Shown one piece after another: positions 34,539-43,373 of a stretch of DNA of 64,000 nt. The DNA lies in contig NZ_DATCTO010000077.1 in the NCBI RefSeq assembly GCF_036567905.1, forward strand, positions 1 through 64,000, written 5' to 3'. A model generated the notes under the pieces. It was not told the DNA's origin, ran no database searches, and saw only the letters and a list, made by a program, of their open reading frames with translations. A program made the position numbers and the translations under genes. Numbering within the stretch: position 1 is the first letter of the stretch; each line of letters starts with the position of its first letter. Source of the DNA: Candidatus Binatus sp. Its GTDB lineage: Bacteria > Desulfobacterota > Binatia > Binatales > Binataceae.

Positions 34539-36953
34539 TCAAGAAGGGCGTTTGAGAAAAAGCGAAGGCTGTGACGCGTCTCTTTGAATCTCAAGGTAAG
34601 AATGAAATGACTTGTGGATCCTAAATCGAGGCGGCCTTCCGGACCGTTCCTGGAGTTTGCGCGACAACACCCAGTTTTTCCTCAGTTCATTCTCATCGCT
34701 CGCGAAATCAAACGCATCTTCGTTTATCTCCAAGCCCAGAAACCCATACGTGAGCAAAAACTCAGCGGCGGCCGCAAACCGGTCGGACTCGAAGCCCGCC
34801 TTGGACATGAATTTCTCTAGTTCTTCTTTCTCCAGAATTTCCTTGGCTCCCGCAAACTCGTACAGTAACTTCGCCAGTTCGGGAAATTCAGCCATCGCCT
34901 CAGTTTCAATTGTGTCTAGGGCATACTGCGAATATTGTTTCTCAGCCCCAAAGACGTCTGCTTCTTCTACTCGGGCATGCCCTCGGTTTATTGCCGTTGA
35001 TACGGCTGCTCTCGTCAAATACACAATGTCTCTGGGCCTCGGCAACGTCCTCGACACCAAATATTCTCTTATCGGAATACCCGTGACGCGTGGCGTGAAG
35101 AAGCGTTCCCATACCTCCTCGGCGGAACCGGCATCGGTCGAAGCAATCAACCGCTCCTCAAGAACACGCGTCAGCAGCTCAGGATCATCCCACGTAATTC
35201 GAGAAAACGACAGCTTGTCGGGTTCACGCGCGGAGCGCGTGAGGTAGTTGAAAATGTCAGTCCTCAGAAATACCCCCAAGGTCATTTTCACGGCCTTCCG
35301 ACGATGACGTTCTTTAGCGAAATCGGCTTGCATTCCCTCGGCCGCGCCAAGCAATCCGAAAATCAACTCGCCAATATGATCTAAGTCGCCGCCTCGCAGC
35401 CACGCCCGGTCAAGATTGTCTATCAATACAGCCACTCGTTCACGCTCGTTCAGCGCTTCACCAAGCTGGATCCGCAGCTTCGAAATCAAGCCCGCATGCA
35501 AAACCTCTGATATGGCAATTCTTGTTGCTTCGATTCCATTTGATTGGCGCACTGGCTCTAAAGACTCGAGAACGCGCTCAAGTCTAATGGCGAAATCGCC
35601 ACGCAAGGGAGAAGCTGCTGAGCTATAACTCTCCAGAAGATCTCGCTCAGCCGCGGAATACGCATGCGAAGGTCTGGCTCGAATGCTCGCGCAAGCAGCC
35701 TGCCCTATCTCACTATAAATGAGAAACTTCCAGAGACTGTCGACGAGGTAACCTTTTGCGTCTCGCTCCTGGTAGCTCCTTAGTAGCTTAGTTAGACCTG
35801 CCAAATCATAACCGACCGGTTGTATGACGACCACGAGGTTACGGGGGTCGGCCCTGAGCTGAGAAGCTGCTCGCAGAAGGTTCGCTGTTTTGCCGGTACC
35901 CTTCCGTCCCAAAAAAATGGAATGGCGTCCGTCAAGCACCTCGCGGTAGGCTGACGTTTCGACAAAGTAATCGTCAAGGTGTTCGGCCTCGTTCTCGGCA
36001 ACGTATTCGCCAACCCTCAGGCTCCTAAGCTCGGTTGCAAGTTTGATGGCACCAGATCTTTCGATCCGAATTGGGTGCACCAAAGAAAGATAGGAATTCC
36101 GCGTTCTAATCAGAAATACTTCCGCATAGCCTACAGCCTCACGAGCGGTAGAGTAGTTTATGAGCTGATCTTTATAGTCGAATGGTGCCGTATAGTCGTG
36201 CTCCGCAAGAATCAGATTCGGTTTCCCAAATCCTGACGCCATTCCACATACGAAGGCCCCTCGCGCATTGTGTATCCGGCCGTCTTCGCGGTCTTCGCTG
36301 CACAGGTGAGCGAGAATGCCTACGGACGAATAGATGCTCTGTCCGTACCACGCCAATGGTTGGACGCGGGTTTCGTTCGGATCGTCTATCGTGCATGGCA
36401 GACCTTCGCGCGCGTGGCGAGCGACAGCCTCGCTGATCTTTCTATCCGCGTCGGTCTGGTACCGACTTCGCAAATATAGGACTCCATTGGAATCAGGGTT
36501 TCCGAGAATCGGTTCGATCTCAGTGCCGAAGATGGTCCTTCCTAAATCTCCGGCCGCAAAATCCTTATAGAAACCGTTAACAATATCCTGTGAATTGAGG
36601 TAGGCGCAGTAACCGACGCCGGTTAGAAGTCTGAACTTCTCGTAATCTCGTTGGTAAGTGAGGCGGGAGTCATCAAATATCAGCCAGACCGGCTTCTTCG
36701 ACGCGATTGCATAACCCAACTCAAACATCACGTTTGGATTGATCCCTGTGACATCAGCTACAAATAAGTCGGATCCGTCAATGAGGCGACAGAGCTCGGT
36801 TATTACCACCTTGCCACCGACGCGAGCATTCTCCCAGAGGGTCACCTCGTACGCCGGACCGTTCAGCCGCTCAAGGGCCGTACGGATCGTTTCCCCGAGG
36901 GCGGGCGGGCGAGATGGATATGCAGCGAAGACTTTGGTGGGCTTATCCGGCAT
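34539..36953 (-). CDS. P-loop NTPase with tandem N-terminal nucleotide-processing domains; candidate antiviral protein
   Basis: This 804-aa protein has three parts. Residues 5-140 look like a TIR-like / nucleoside-deoxyribosyltransferase-like fold: KVFAAYPS, then DLFVADVTGINPNVMFELGYAIASKKPV with Glu79. Residues 157-290 repeat a related pattern: GVLYLRSRY, HNARGAFVCGMASGFGKPNLILAE, PFDYKD. From about 320 comes a P-loop NTPase, with ENEAEHLDDYFVETSAY, Walker A GRKGTGKT (349-356) and Walker B AVLIDNLDRAW. It resembles the Sll1717-type P-loop ATPases. Similar effector-plus-NTPase proteins defend against phages by consuming NAD or nucleotides. GC is about 50%, well below neighbours, which suggests transfer. 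It stands alone. Function is inference. Confidence 0.75.
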   Translation of the reverse strand: MPDKPTKVFAAYPSRPPALGETIRTALERLNGPAYEVTLWENARVGGKVVITELCRLIDGSDLFVADVTGINPNVMFELGYAIASKKPVWLIFDDSRLTYQRDYEKFRLLTGVGYCAYLNSQDIVNGFYKDFAAGDLGRTIFGTEIEPILGNPDSNGVLYLRSRYQTDADRKISEAVARHAREGLPCTIDDPNETRVQPLAWYGQSIYSSVGILAHLCSEDREDGRIHNARGAFVCGMASGFGKPNLILAEHDYTAPFDYKDQLINYSTAREAVGYAEVFLIRTRNSYLSLVHPIRIERSGAIKLATELRSLRVGEYVAENEAEHLDDYFVETSAYREVLDGRHSIFLGRKGTGKTANLLRAASQLRADPRNLVVVIQPVGYDLAGLTKLLRSYQERDAKGYLVDSLWKFLIYSEIGQAACASIRARPSHAYSAAERDLLESYSSAASPLRGDFAIRLERVLESLEPVRQSNGIEATRIAISEVLHAGLISKLRIQLGEALNERERVAVLIDNLDRAWLRGGDLDHIGELIFGLLGAAEGMQADFAKERHRRKAVKMTLGVFLRTDIFNYLTRSAREPDKLSFSRITWDDPELLTRVLEERLIASTDAGSAEEVWERFFTPRVTGIPIREYLVSRTLPRPRDIVYLTRAAVSTAINRGHARVEEADVFGAEKQYSQYALDTIETEAMAEFPELAKLLYEFAGAKEILEKEELEKFMSKAGFESDRFAAAAEFLLTYGFLGLEINEDAFDFASDENELRKNWVLSRKLQERSGRPPRFRIHKSFHSYLEIQRDASQPSLFLKRPS

Positions 36954-37140
36954 AGACTTCTGGTTAAGGTTGGCAACTAGCAGTTTGCCTTGTCAAGTTG
37001 AAGTGTCCGCTTTGCTCCACACATGGATGCGATTTTCGGCGCAGTGCGGGCGTCGTTTCCGGGTCCTTGGCGGACGCCAGTGGGCTCGGAATAGGATGAA
37101 AGGCGGCCTTTCCGAAGCTCGGCCGCGAGATCTCGCGCGC

Positions 37141-38772
37141 CTATTTCCGGGCGATCCACTCGCCGGCCATCACGCCGTCGCCGCACCACTTGCCGTCGGC
37201 GACCACCGCGCTTGCGTTGACCATCACGTGCTCGATTCCAACCGGCGCCACCGTCGGCGTTTTGGCATCCGCGGCGCATCCGATCGTTTCCGGATTGAAT
37301 ATCACCAGGTCCGCCGCGTATCCCGGACGCACCAGGCCGCGAGCGCCCAGCCGCATCCGCTGGGCCGCCATCCCGGTGGCCTTGTGAACCGCGTCTTCGA
37401 GCGTCAGCAGTTTCAACTCGCGCACGTAATGCCCCAGGATTCGCGGGTAGGTGCCGAAGCTGGCGGGATTGTGATGCCCGTAGGAGGTGAGAATCGTGTC
37501 CATCTCGAACATGTTCAGCGGATGCTTCATCGCCTCCCGCAGCGCATGCTCGTCGCCGTAGTCGTCGCCGCTGTATAGATGGTTCAGCACCCGCGCGCGC
37601 GTTCCGCTCTCACGCGCGATAGTCAGGTACGCATCGATCGGATCGAGCTTCAACTCATCTGCGATCTGGCCGAAGAACTTGCCCTCGAGATGACTGAGTT
37701 CGGGCTTGACCGCCCACATGAGCTGAACCGCGTCGGCGATGAACGGCGCGAGCGGCCGGAATCCGGCGCGCAATTTCGCCCACCCGTCCTTTGAATCGAG
37801 CAAAGCTTCGAGTCCGGTTTGCGCCCACGCCGGAAAAATAACCCGAATCGTCGTGTTGCCGCAGGTGTAAGGGAAAGTGTCGAACGCGATATCGACCCCG
37901 GCGCTTTGGTGATGCTCGACTTCGGCAATCGTGTCATCGACCGTCGCCCAGGTTTGCGGGCCGACAAAAATCAGATGCGAAACTTGCAGCGGTACGCCCG
38001 CCTCGCGCGCGACATTGGCCATCTCGCGCACGGCCAGGATGTTGTGTGGAACCGCCCGGCTGTCGAAGAACAATGAGCGCTCCGTGTATGCGCGCAGATG
38101 CGAGGTCAACACGCCGCCCGCCGCCGCAGCCACCCGCGCCAGAGCTGCCAGCTCGGCCGGCTTCGCGATCATCCCCGGAAAATAGCCAAGCCCGGTCGAA
38201 AGCCCCACCGCGCCGTCGGCCATCGCGCCCTCGACCATCGCCTGCATTGCGCGCAACTGCTGCGCCGACGGCTCGCCCGCGTCCGAGCCCATCACGCTCA
38301 GGCGGATACTGCCATGGCCGGCCAGATGCGCGACGTTGAGCGCGAGCCCGCGGCGCTTGAGATACGCGGCGAAGCCCGCCACGTCGTCCCATTCCCAATC
38401 GAACTTCCGCTCGGAGCATAGGCGGCCCGACTCGTCGAGCATCCGCTGCCGCTCGCGCATCACCGGCGCCACCGAGAAGCCGCAATTGCCGCCGACAAAC
38501 GTGGTCACGCCTTGCAGCAGAAATGGCTTCAGGATTTTCCCGTGATCGGCAACCGGCAGAACCCAGTCGGAGTGCGAATGCATATCGATGAAGCCCGGCG
38601 CGATCGCCAGCCCGGTCGCATCGATTTCGCGCGCTGCCGATGCGCTGGCGGCGTCGCCCGGATCGATCAGCGCGGCTATTTTGCGATCTTTGATTGCCAC
38701 GTCGGCGCGGTAGCGCGGCGCGCCGCTACCATCGACCACGACGCCGTTGCGGACGACTACGTCATATTCCAT
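37141..38772 (-). CDS. D-aminoacylase / N-acyl-D-amino-acid deacylase family amidohydrolase
   Basis: This 543-aa amidohydrolase begins MEYDVVVRNGVVVDGSGAPRYRADVAIKDRKIAAL and has the metal motif GFIDMHSHSDW. Further family marks are VGGNCGFSVAPV, YTERSLFFDSRAVPHNILAVREMA, QVSHLIF and the C-terminal RMRLGARGLVRPGYAADLVIFNPETI. It removes acyl groups from N-acyl-D-amino acids or related imides. Length fits the family. It lies upstream of nothing obvious on its strand except the DciA-like gene 43 bases away. Confidence 0.92.
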   Translation of the reverse strand: MEYDVVVRNGVVVDGSGAPRYRADVAIKDRKIAALIDPGDAASASAAREIDATGLAIAPGFIDMHSHSDWVLPVADHGKILKPFLLQGVTTFVGGNCGFSVAPVMRERQRMLDESGRLCSERKFDWEWDDVAGFAAYLKRRGLALNVAHLAGHGSIRLSVMGSDAGEPSAQQLRAMQAMVEGAMADGAVGLSTGLGYFPGMIAKPAELAALARVAAAAGGVLTSHLRAYTERSLFFDSRAVPHNILAVREMANVAREAGVPLQVSHLIFVGPQTWATVDDTIAEVEHHQSAGVDIAFDTFPYTCGNTTIRVIFPAWAQTGLEALLDSKDGWAKLRAGFRPLAPFIADAVQLMWAVKPELSHLEGKFFGQIADELKLDPIDAYLTIARESGTRARVLNHLYSGDDYGDEHALREAMKHPLNMFEMDTILTSYGHHNPASFGTYPRILGHYVRELKLLTLEDAVHKATGMAAQRMRLGARGLVRPGYAADLVIFNPETIGCAADAKTPTVAPVGIEHVMVNASAVVADGKWCGDGVMAGEWIARK

Positions 38773-38815
38773 GAACGCGATTATTCGCGAATCGTGGCGT
38801 CCAGCGCAAACCCCA

Positions 38816-39262
38816 TCACCTCGAGGCGCGGCCCCACGCCTCGATCAGCCGCTCGAACGCCTTGCGCAACTCGGGATCTTTCAACTCCGGCAGCTCGATC
38901 GATTTCCGTGTCGCGCGCGGCACCGTGCGCAGTTTCGGCCGCTCGCGCCGGCTTAGCCGTCCCTGCACAAATCGCAGCTCACGCACGACGTCGTCGCCCA
39001 ACCGCTCCGTCACGCGCGCGAGAATTTGCGACTTCATCAGGTTCAGTTCTTGTATCCACATCGCACCCGACACTTTCACGACCGCGGTGTGGAATTTCAG
39101 CGAGACGATTTCCGTGCGCCGCGCGATCGTCTCGCCGGCGATCTCCGGCCATGCTTTCGCCAGGCGCACGATCGCGAAATGACCTTCGCGGTCGATGCGA
39201 TCGAGTAGCGGCTGCATCGCGGCGCCGATCTGTTCCGGAGCCCTGTGGCGTCGAGTCGGCAT
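38816..39262 (-). CDS. DUF721 / DciA-like protein
   Basis: This 148-aa protein has the DUF721 core WPEIAGETIARRTEIVSLKFHTAVVKVSGAMWIQELNLMKSQIL with the following VVRELRFVQGRL. DciA-type members help load the replicative DnaB helicase in bacteria that lack DnaC; KH-like fold. The start is placed at MPTRRHRAPEQ (39260-39262); the open frame to 39334 lacks family-like residues. Confidence 0.85.
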   Translation of the reverse strand: MPTRRHRAPEQIGAAMQPLLDRIDREGHFAIVRLAKAWPEIAGETIARRTEIVSLKFHTAVVKVSGAMWIQELNLMKSQILARVTERLGDDVVRELRFVQGRLSRRERPKLRTVPRATRKSIELPELKDPELRKAFERLIEAWGRASR

Positions 39263-39441
39263 GAGCGCTCCACGATAGCGCCCCACGCATCGCACGCATA
39301 CCAAGTTGCTTGCTCGGCGACTTCCGGCGCGCACCTGAGTCGCCGGATTCGAGCGTAATATCCATTAGCAGGACTGATTCAAGACCATCGGTCAGCCATA
39401 AATTTCAAACACAAGCGAAGATTTACCAAAAGTTATCAACA

Positions 39442-39489
39442 ACCTAATATATGGTTTATGAACAGATTGTCCTACACTACCTGTAGGGG
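39442..39489 (+). promoter_or_regulatory. Candidate tandem NrdR boxes upstream of nrdJ
   Basis: Box 1 at 39442-39457 (ACCTAATATATGGTTT) and box 2 at 39474-39489 (ACACTACCTGTAGGGG) each match most of the NrdR consensus acaCwAtATaTwGtgt, by eye 12 and 11 of 16 positions. They start 32 bases apart, about three helical turns, the spacing at which NrdR repressor binds box pairs. The position before a ribonucleotide reductase gene fits. nrdR itself is not in the window. Confidence 0.5.
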
Positions 39490-39497
39490 TTTGGGGC

Positions 39498-39527
39498 TTG
39501 ACAGATCGCATGGGCTGCGCGCATATT
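39498..39527 (+). promoter_or_regulatory. Candidate sigma-70-type promoter of nrdJ
   Basis: TTGACA at 39498-39503 is followed after 18 bases by CATATT at 39522-39527, about 80 bases before the start codon and just downstream of the second NrdR-like box. The -35 is a perfect match, the -10 only fair. Confidence 0.45.
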
Positions 39528-39603
39528 GTCGCCCACGACTCGCTTGGCGACTCTAGATTGAATGCGGGCGTAACGCGCATGTAACTGAGGCGGGGAGGAT
39601 GCG

Positions 39604-42432
39604 GTGATGGGCGGGGGAGCGATAGATTTGGAAATGGGTCCGAAGTCAAAAATAACCGACCGCGCACCAGCCCCCAACGCTGCGCCCGCCGACTCTGCCG
39701 CGCCCGGTCGCGGTATCGTGCTCGAACGTTTCTTCACCACCGCCGGCGTGGATCCCTATTCCGAGGTCGAATGGGATCTGCGCAGCGCCGTCATCTCGGG
39801 CGAAGACGGCCGCGTAGTCTTCGAGCAGAAGGACGTCGAGGTGCCGCGCGGATGGTCGCAGACGGCGACCAACGTCGTGGTCTCGAAATATTTCCGCGGC
39901 CCGCTCGGAACGCCCCGGCGCGAGACCAGCGTCCGCCAGCTCATCTCTCGCGTCGTCGATACCATCACCGGATGGGGCGAGAAGCAGGGCTACTTCGCCG
40001 GCGCTGAGGCGCGCGAAACCTTCCACGCCGAGCTCAAGTACCTGCTCCTCAATCAAAAGGCCTCGTTCAACAGCCCGGTCTATTTCAACGTCGGCATCGA
40101 GGCCAGGCCGCAGTGCTCCGCATGCTTCATCCTCAAGGTCGATGACAGCATGGACTCGATCCTGAGCTGGTACCGCAATGAAGGTATGATCTTCAAAGGC
40201 GGCTCCGGCGCGGGCGTGAACCTGTCCGCACTGCGCTCTTGCCGCGAGAAACTGTCGTCGGGCGGGACCGCGTCGGGACCGTTGTCGTTCATGAAAGCCG
40301 CCGACGCGAGTGCCGGCGTCATCAAGTCGGGCGGCAAAACGCGGCGCGCGGCCAAGATGGTGGTGCTCAACGCCGACCATCCCGACATCGTCGATTTCAT
40401 CAAGTGCAAGGTCGAAGAGGAAAAGAAGGCTTGGGCGCTGATCGAAGCCGGCTACGACTCCTCGCTCGACGGCCCGGCTTACGGCTCGGTGTTCTTCCAG
40501 AACGCGAACAATTCCGTGCGCGCCACCGACGGGTTCATGCAGGCGGTCCTCGATGACGGCGAATGGCAGACCCACTTCGTTAAGTCCAGCGAAGTCGCCG
40601 AGACCCGTCCCGCGCGCAAGGTGCTCCACATGATCGCCGAGGCCGCGCACGCATGCGGCGACCCCGGGATGCAGTTCGACACGACGATCAACCTGTGGCA
40701 CACCTGCCCGGCCAGCGGACGAATTAACGCGTCGAATCCGTGCAGCGAATACATGCATCTGGACAATTCGGCCTGCAATCTCGCTTCGCTCAACCTGATG
40801 AAGTTCATCGACGATCGCGGCGAGTTCGACGTGCGCGCATTCCGCCACGCGGTGGACGTGATGATCACGGCGCAGGATATTGTCGTCGATAATTCCTCGT
40901 ATCCGACCGACGAGATCGCCCGCAACGCCGGCGCGTACCGCGAACTCGGGCTTGGCTACGCAAACCTGGGCGCGCTGCTGATGGCGCTCGGGATGCCCTA
41001 TGACTCCGACCAGGGGCGCAGCTACGCCGCCGCGATTACCGCGCTGATGACGGGCGAGGCCTATCTCCAGTCGGCGCGAATCGCCGGACAAATGGGTCCG
41101 TTCGCCGGCTACGCGCCCAATCGCGAGCCGATGCTGAAAGTGATCGAGCGCCACAAAGCCGCCGCCTACAAGCTCGACTCCTCCTACGTTCCGCTCGACC
41201 TGCTTCGCGCCGCGCGCGAGTCATGGGACGACGCGCTCAAGCTCGGCACCTCCTCCGGCTACCGCAATTCGCAGGCCACGGTGATCGCGCCGACCGGGAC
41301 CATCGCATTCATGATGGATTGCGACACCACCGGCATCGAGCCTGACATCGCGCTCATCAAGTACAAAAAGCTGGTGGGCGGCGGGATGCTGAAAATCGTC
41401 AACAACACGGTGCCGCGGGCGCTCAAGCGCCTGGGCTACGACTCGAAGGAAGTCCAGGAAATCGTCGAGTACCTCGACGAGAACGAGACCATAGAAGGCG
41501 CGCCGCAGCTCGCCGACGCGCATCTCGCCGTCTTCGATTGCGCCTTCAAGCCGCGCGCGGGCGCGCGCACGATTCACTACAACGGGCACCTCAAGATGAT
41601 GGGCGCGGTGCAGCCGTTCATCTCCGGCGCGATTTCCAAGACCATCAACATGCCCGCCGAAGCGACCGTGGACGAAGTCGCCGAGGCTTACGTCACCGCG
41701 TGGAAGCTTGGGCTCAAGTCGGTCGCGATTTACCGCGACGGATCCAAGCGCGTACAGCCGCTCAACACGGGCAGGAAAGAAATAGAGAAAGCGGTGGACG
41801 CGGTCGCGTCGATCGCGCCGGCCGACGATCGCATGCAGCGGCGCAAGCTGCCCGACGAGCGCAAATCGATCACCCACAAATTCGATATCGCCGGCCACGA
41901 AGGTTACATCACCGTCGGCATGTACGAGGACGGCGCCCCGGGCGAAATCTTCGTCACGATGTCCAAGCAGGGTTCGACGATCTCGGGCCTGATGGACTCC
42001 TTCGCGACCGCGATTTCCTTCGCGCTCCAGTACGGCGTTCCGCTGCAGTTCCTGGTGGACAAATTCTCGCACATGCGCTTCGAGCCGTCGGGCTTCACCA
42101 AGAATCCGCAGATTCCGTACGCCAAGTCGATCGTCGATTACCTGTTCCGATGGATGGCGTCGAAGTTTCTTGACGAGGAAGCAAAGCGCGAGGTCGGAAT
42201 TATCGAGTCGGAGAAAACGCTGTCGGCAAAATCCGAAGCAGCGCACGCGCCGGTGGCGACCGTAGCGATGGCTCCAGTAGCCAGCCTGCGCGAAGGCAAG
42301 GACGGCGGCATTCGCCAGGCCTTCATCAATCAGGCCGACGCGCCGCCGTGCCCCGACTGCGGCAGCATCATGGTGCGCAACGGCGCCTGCTACAAGTGCA
42401 TGAACTGCGGCACCACCAGCGGGTGCTCATAA
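39604..42432 (+). CDS. nrdJ: Vitamin B12-dependent (class II) ribonucleotide reductase
   Basis: This 942-aa enzyme reduces ribonucleotides to deoxyribonucleotides using adenosylcobalamin, so it works with or without oxygen. Visible are SFNSPVYFNVGIEARPQCSACFILKVDDSMDSIL (substrate-site Cys), the active-site NPCSEYMHLDNSACNLASLNL, and the metal-type C-terminus CPDCG...CYKCMNCG. It also has the NrdJ-typical KTRRAAKMVVLNADHPDIVDFI. The start is GTG 39604 or ATG 39607, both close behind GGGGAGG. No other ribonucleotide reductase occurs in the window. A hairpin terminator lies about 235 bases downstream. Confidence 0.97.
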   Translation: MMGGGAIDLEMGPKSKITDRAPAPNAAPADSAAPGRGIVLERFFTTAGVDPYSEVEWDLRSAVISGEDGRVVFEQKDVEVPRGWSQTATNVVVSKYFRGPLGTPRRETSVRQLISRVVDTITGWGEKQGYFAGAEARETFHAELKYLLLNQKASFNSPVYFNVGIEARPQCSACFILKVDDSMDSILSWYRNEGMIFKGGSGAGVNLSALRSCREKLSSGGTASGPLSFMKAADASAGVIKSGGKTRRAAKMVVLNADHPDIVDFIKCKVEEEKKAWALIEAGYDSSLDGPAYGSVFFQNANNSVRATDGFMQAVLDDGEWQTHFVKSSEVAETRPARKVLHMIAEAAHACGDPGMQFDTTINLWHTCPASGRINASNPCSEYMHLDNSACNLASLNLMKFIDDRGEFDVRAFRHAVDVMITAQDIVVDNSSYPTDEIARNAGAYRELGLGYANLGALLMALGMPYDSDQGRSYAAAITALMTGEAYLQSARIAGQMGPFAGYAPNREPMLKVIERHKAAAYKLDSSYVPLDLLRAARESWDDALKLGTSSGYRNSQATVIAPTGTIAFMMDCDTTGIEPDIALIKYKKLVGGGMLKIVNNTVPRALKRLGYDSKEVQEIVEYLDENETIEGAPQLADAHLAVFDCAFKPRAGARTIHYNGHLKMMGAVQPFISGAISKTINMPAEATVDEVAEAYVTAWKLGLKSVAIYRDGSKRVQPLNTGRKEIEKAVDAVASIAPADDRMQRRKLPDERKSITHKFDIAGHEGYITVGMYEDGAPGEIFVTMSKQGSTISGLMDSFATAISFALQYGVPLQFLVDKFSHMRFEPSGFTKNPQIPYAKSIVDYLFRWMASKFLDEEAKREVGIIESEKTLSAKSEAAHAPVATVAMAPVASLREGKDGGIRQAFINQADAPPCPDCGSIMVRNGACYKCMNCGTTSGCS

Positions 42433-42744
42433 GGAAGGAGTGTCAAGGGTCCCGGAGAATTAGGCGGAGGAGGCCTTCGAGAGACTGGCAATGAGAATGA
42501 GGTGGATGCGGACGGGCAGGTAGGTACAAGAGGCGGCGGCGAAAAGTATTAGCCAGTCCTCGGAGAAAATGGGGATGACGAATTCTTCGGGGCCCACCTT
42601 GAATGCAGGCGCGGCAAGGGCCGCGCCCTAAGAGGGTTGTGGTGGGGCGGCGGATGTGGTGACGGCAGGGGGCTGGGAGCAATCCCAGCCCCCAAATTCT
42701 TTTCTGGATACCTCTCCCGTAAAGTAACGGGCGAGGTATGGGAC
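42433..42744. other. Intergenic region between nrdJ and the copper/redox cluster
   Basis: 312 bases between convergent genes. It contains a GC-rich hairpin GGCGCGGC-AAGG-GCCGCGCC near 42607-42626 and the terminator listed separately. No coding frame with family-like sequence is seen. Confidence 0.55.
42668..42703 (+). terminator. Rho-independent terminator downstream of nrdJ
   Basis: A perfect 11-base-pair stem, GGGGGCTGGGA and TCCCAGCCCCC (42668-42678 with 42683-42693), with a GCAA loop, is followed by AAATTCTTTT. The T-rich side is on the plus strand, so it ends plus-strand transcription. Confidence 0.75.
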
Positions 42745-43347
42745 TCACTGGGAAGGGCTATTGCCGGTTGATGCGGCTGCATCAAGCAACCGCTGCAAAT
42801 GACCGGCGGGAGAATCGCGCCCGGCGTGGCCATCGTGGCCGCTATTCAAAGCGCAGGCTGGCACAACCCGCGTACGCGGTGGCTTGAATTCTGAGGGGAG
42901 CAAACGCTCGCGAGCCGCCCACTGATCGAAGCTGCCGGAACTGCTCGCCCGCACGCGAAATCGCATGCAGACGGTTGCGCAGCCACAACCAGAGTCGCAA
43001 TTTCCGTAGAGCTCGCCTGGTGACTTGACGACCAGATCGAGCGGGCGCGTCTTGCCGGGCACGATTTCCACGGAGTCCTTCATCCCAACAATCCAGAAGC
43101 TGTGGAGCACGTCGGCGGAAGCAAGCTCGAGCCGAATGTCGGTAGCGCTTGGAACGTACAGAACATCGCTGGTCTTGATGCCCAGAGAGGGGTAATCGAA
43201 TTCCCACCACCACTGATGCGCGACCACTCGGACCGTGAGCACAGGCCGGCTCACGCCAGCATCGAGGATTCGACCGAGAAAGATCGCGCAGGCGCAGATG
43301 CACGCCAGACCCATCATGGCTCCCACGAATGGCCTTGACGATTTCAT
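42745..43347 (-). CDS. Cytochrome c oxidase subunit II-like protein with altered CuA motif
   Basis: This 200-aa protein has one N-terminal membrane segment (about 7-27), then a cupredoxin domain like COX2: VVAHQWWWEFDYP, ADVLHSFWIVGMKDSVEIVPGKT with the first His ligand, and a CuA loop. The usual C-x-E-x-C-G-x-x-H-x-x-M loop here reads GNCDSGCGCATVCMRF. Both Cys and the Met remain, but the second His position is Thr, the Glu position is Ser, and two further Cys are added. After this loop the sequence is unlike other COX2 proteins. No subunit I gene is near. It may be a copper carrier or sensor rather than an oxidase subunit. It follows the SCO1 gene in the same direction. Confidence 0.75.
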   Translation of the reverse strand: MKSSRPFVGAMMGLACICACAIFLGRILDAGVSRPVLTVRVVAHQWWWEFDYPSLGIKTSDVLYVPSATDIRLELASADVLHSFWIVGMKDSVEIVPGKTRPLDLVVKSPGELYGNCDSGCGCATVCMRFRVRASSSGSFDQWAARERLLPSEFKPPRTRVVPACALNSGHDGHAGRDSPAGHLQRLLDAAASTGNSPSQ

Positions 43348-43373
43348 GCGTCCACTGCTCGGGAGGTGACCGC

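Larger units (their letters stand above)
39263..39606. other. Intergenic regulatory region upstream of nrdJ
   Basis: 344 bases, markedly AT-richer than the genes (for example 39395-39475), between the divergent DciA-like gene and nrdJ. It holds two NrdR-like boxes and a candidate promoter, listed separately. No small gene is supported. Confidence 0.6.

Noticed and set aside
39646..41154. 502-residue minus-strand open frame
   Set aside because: Lies antisense within nrdJ, which is a certain gene; typical high-GC shadow frame.
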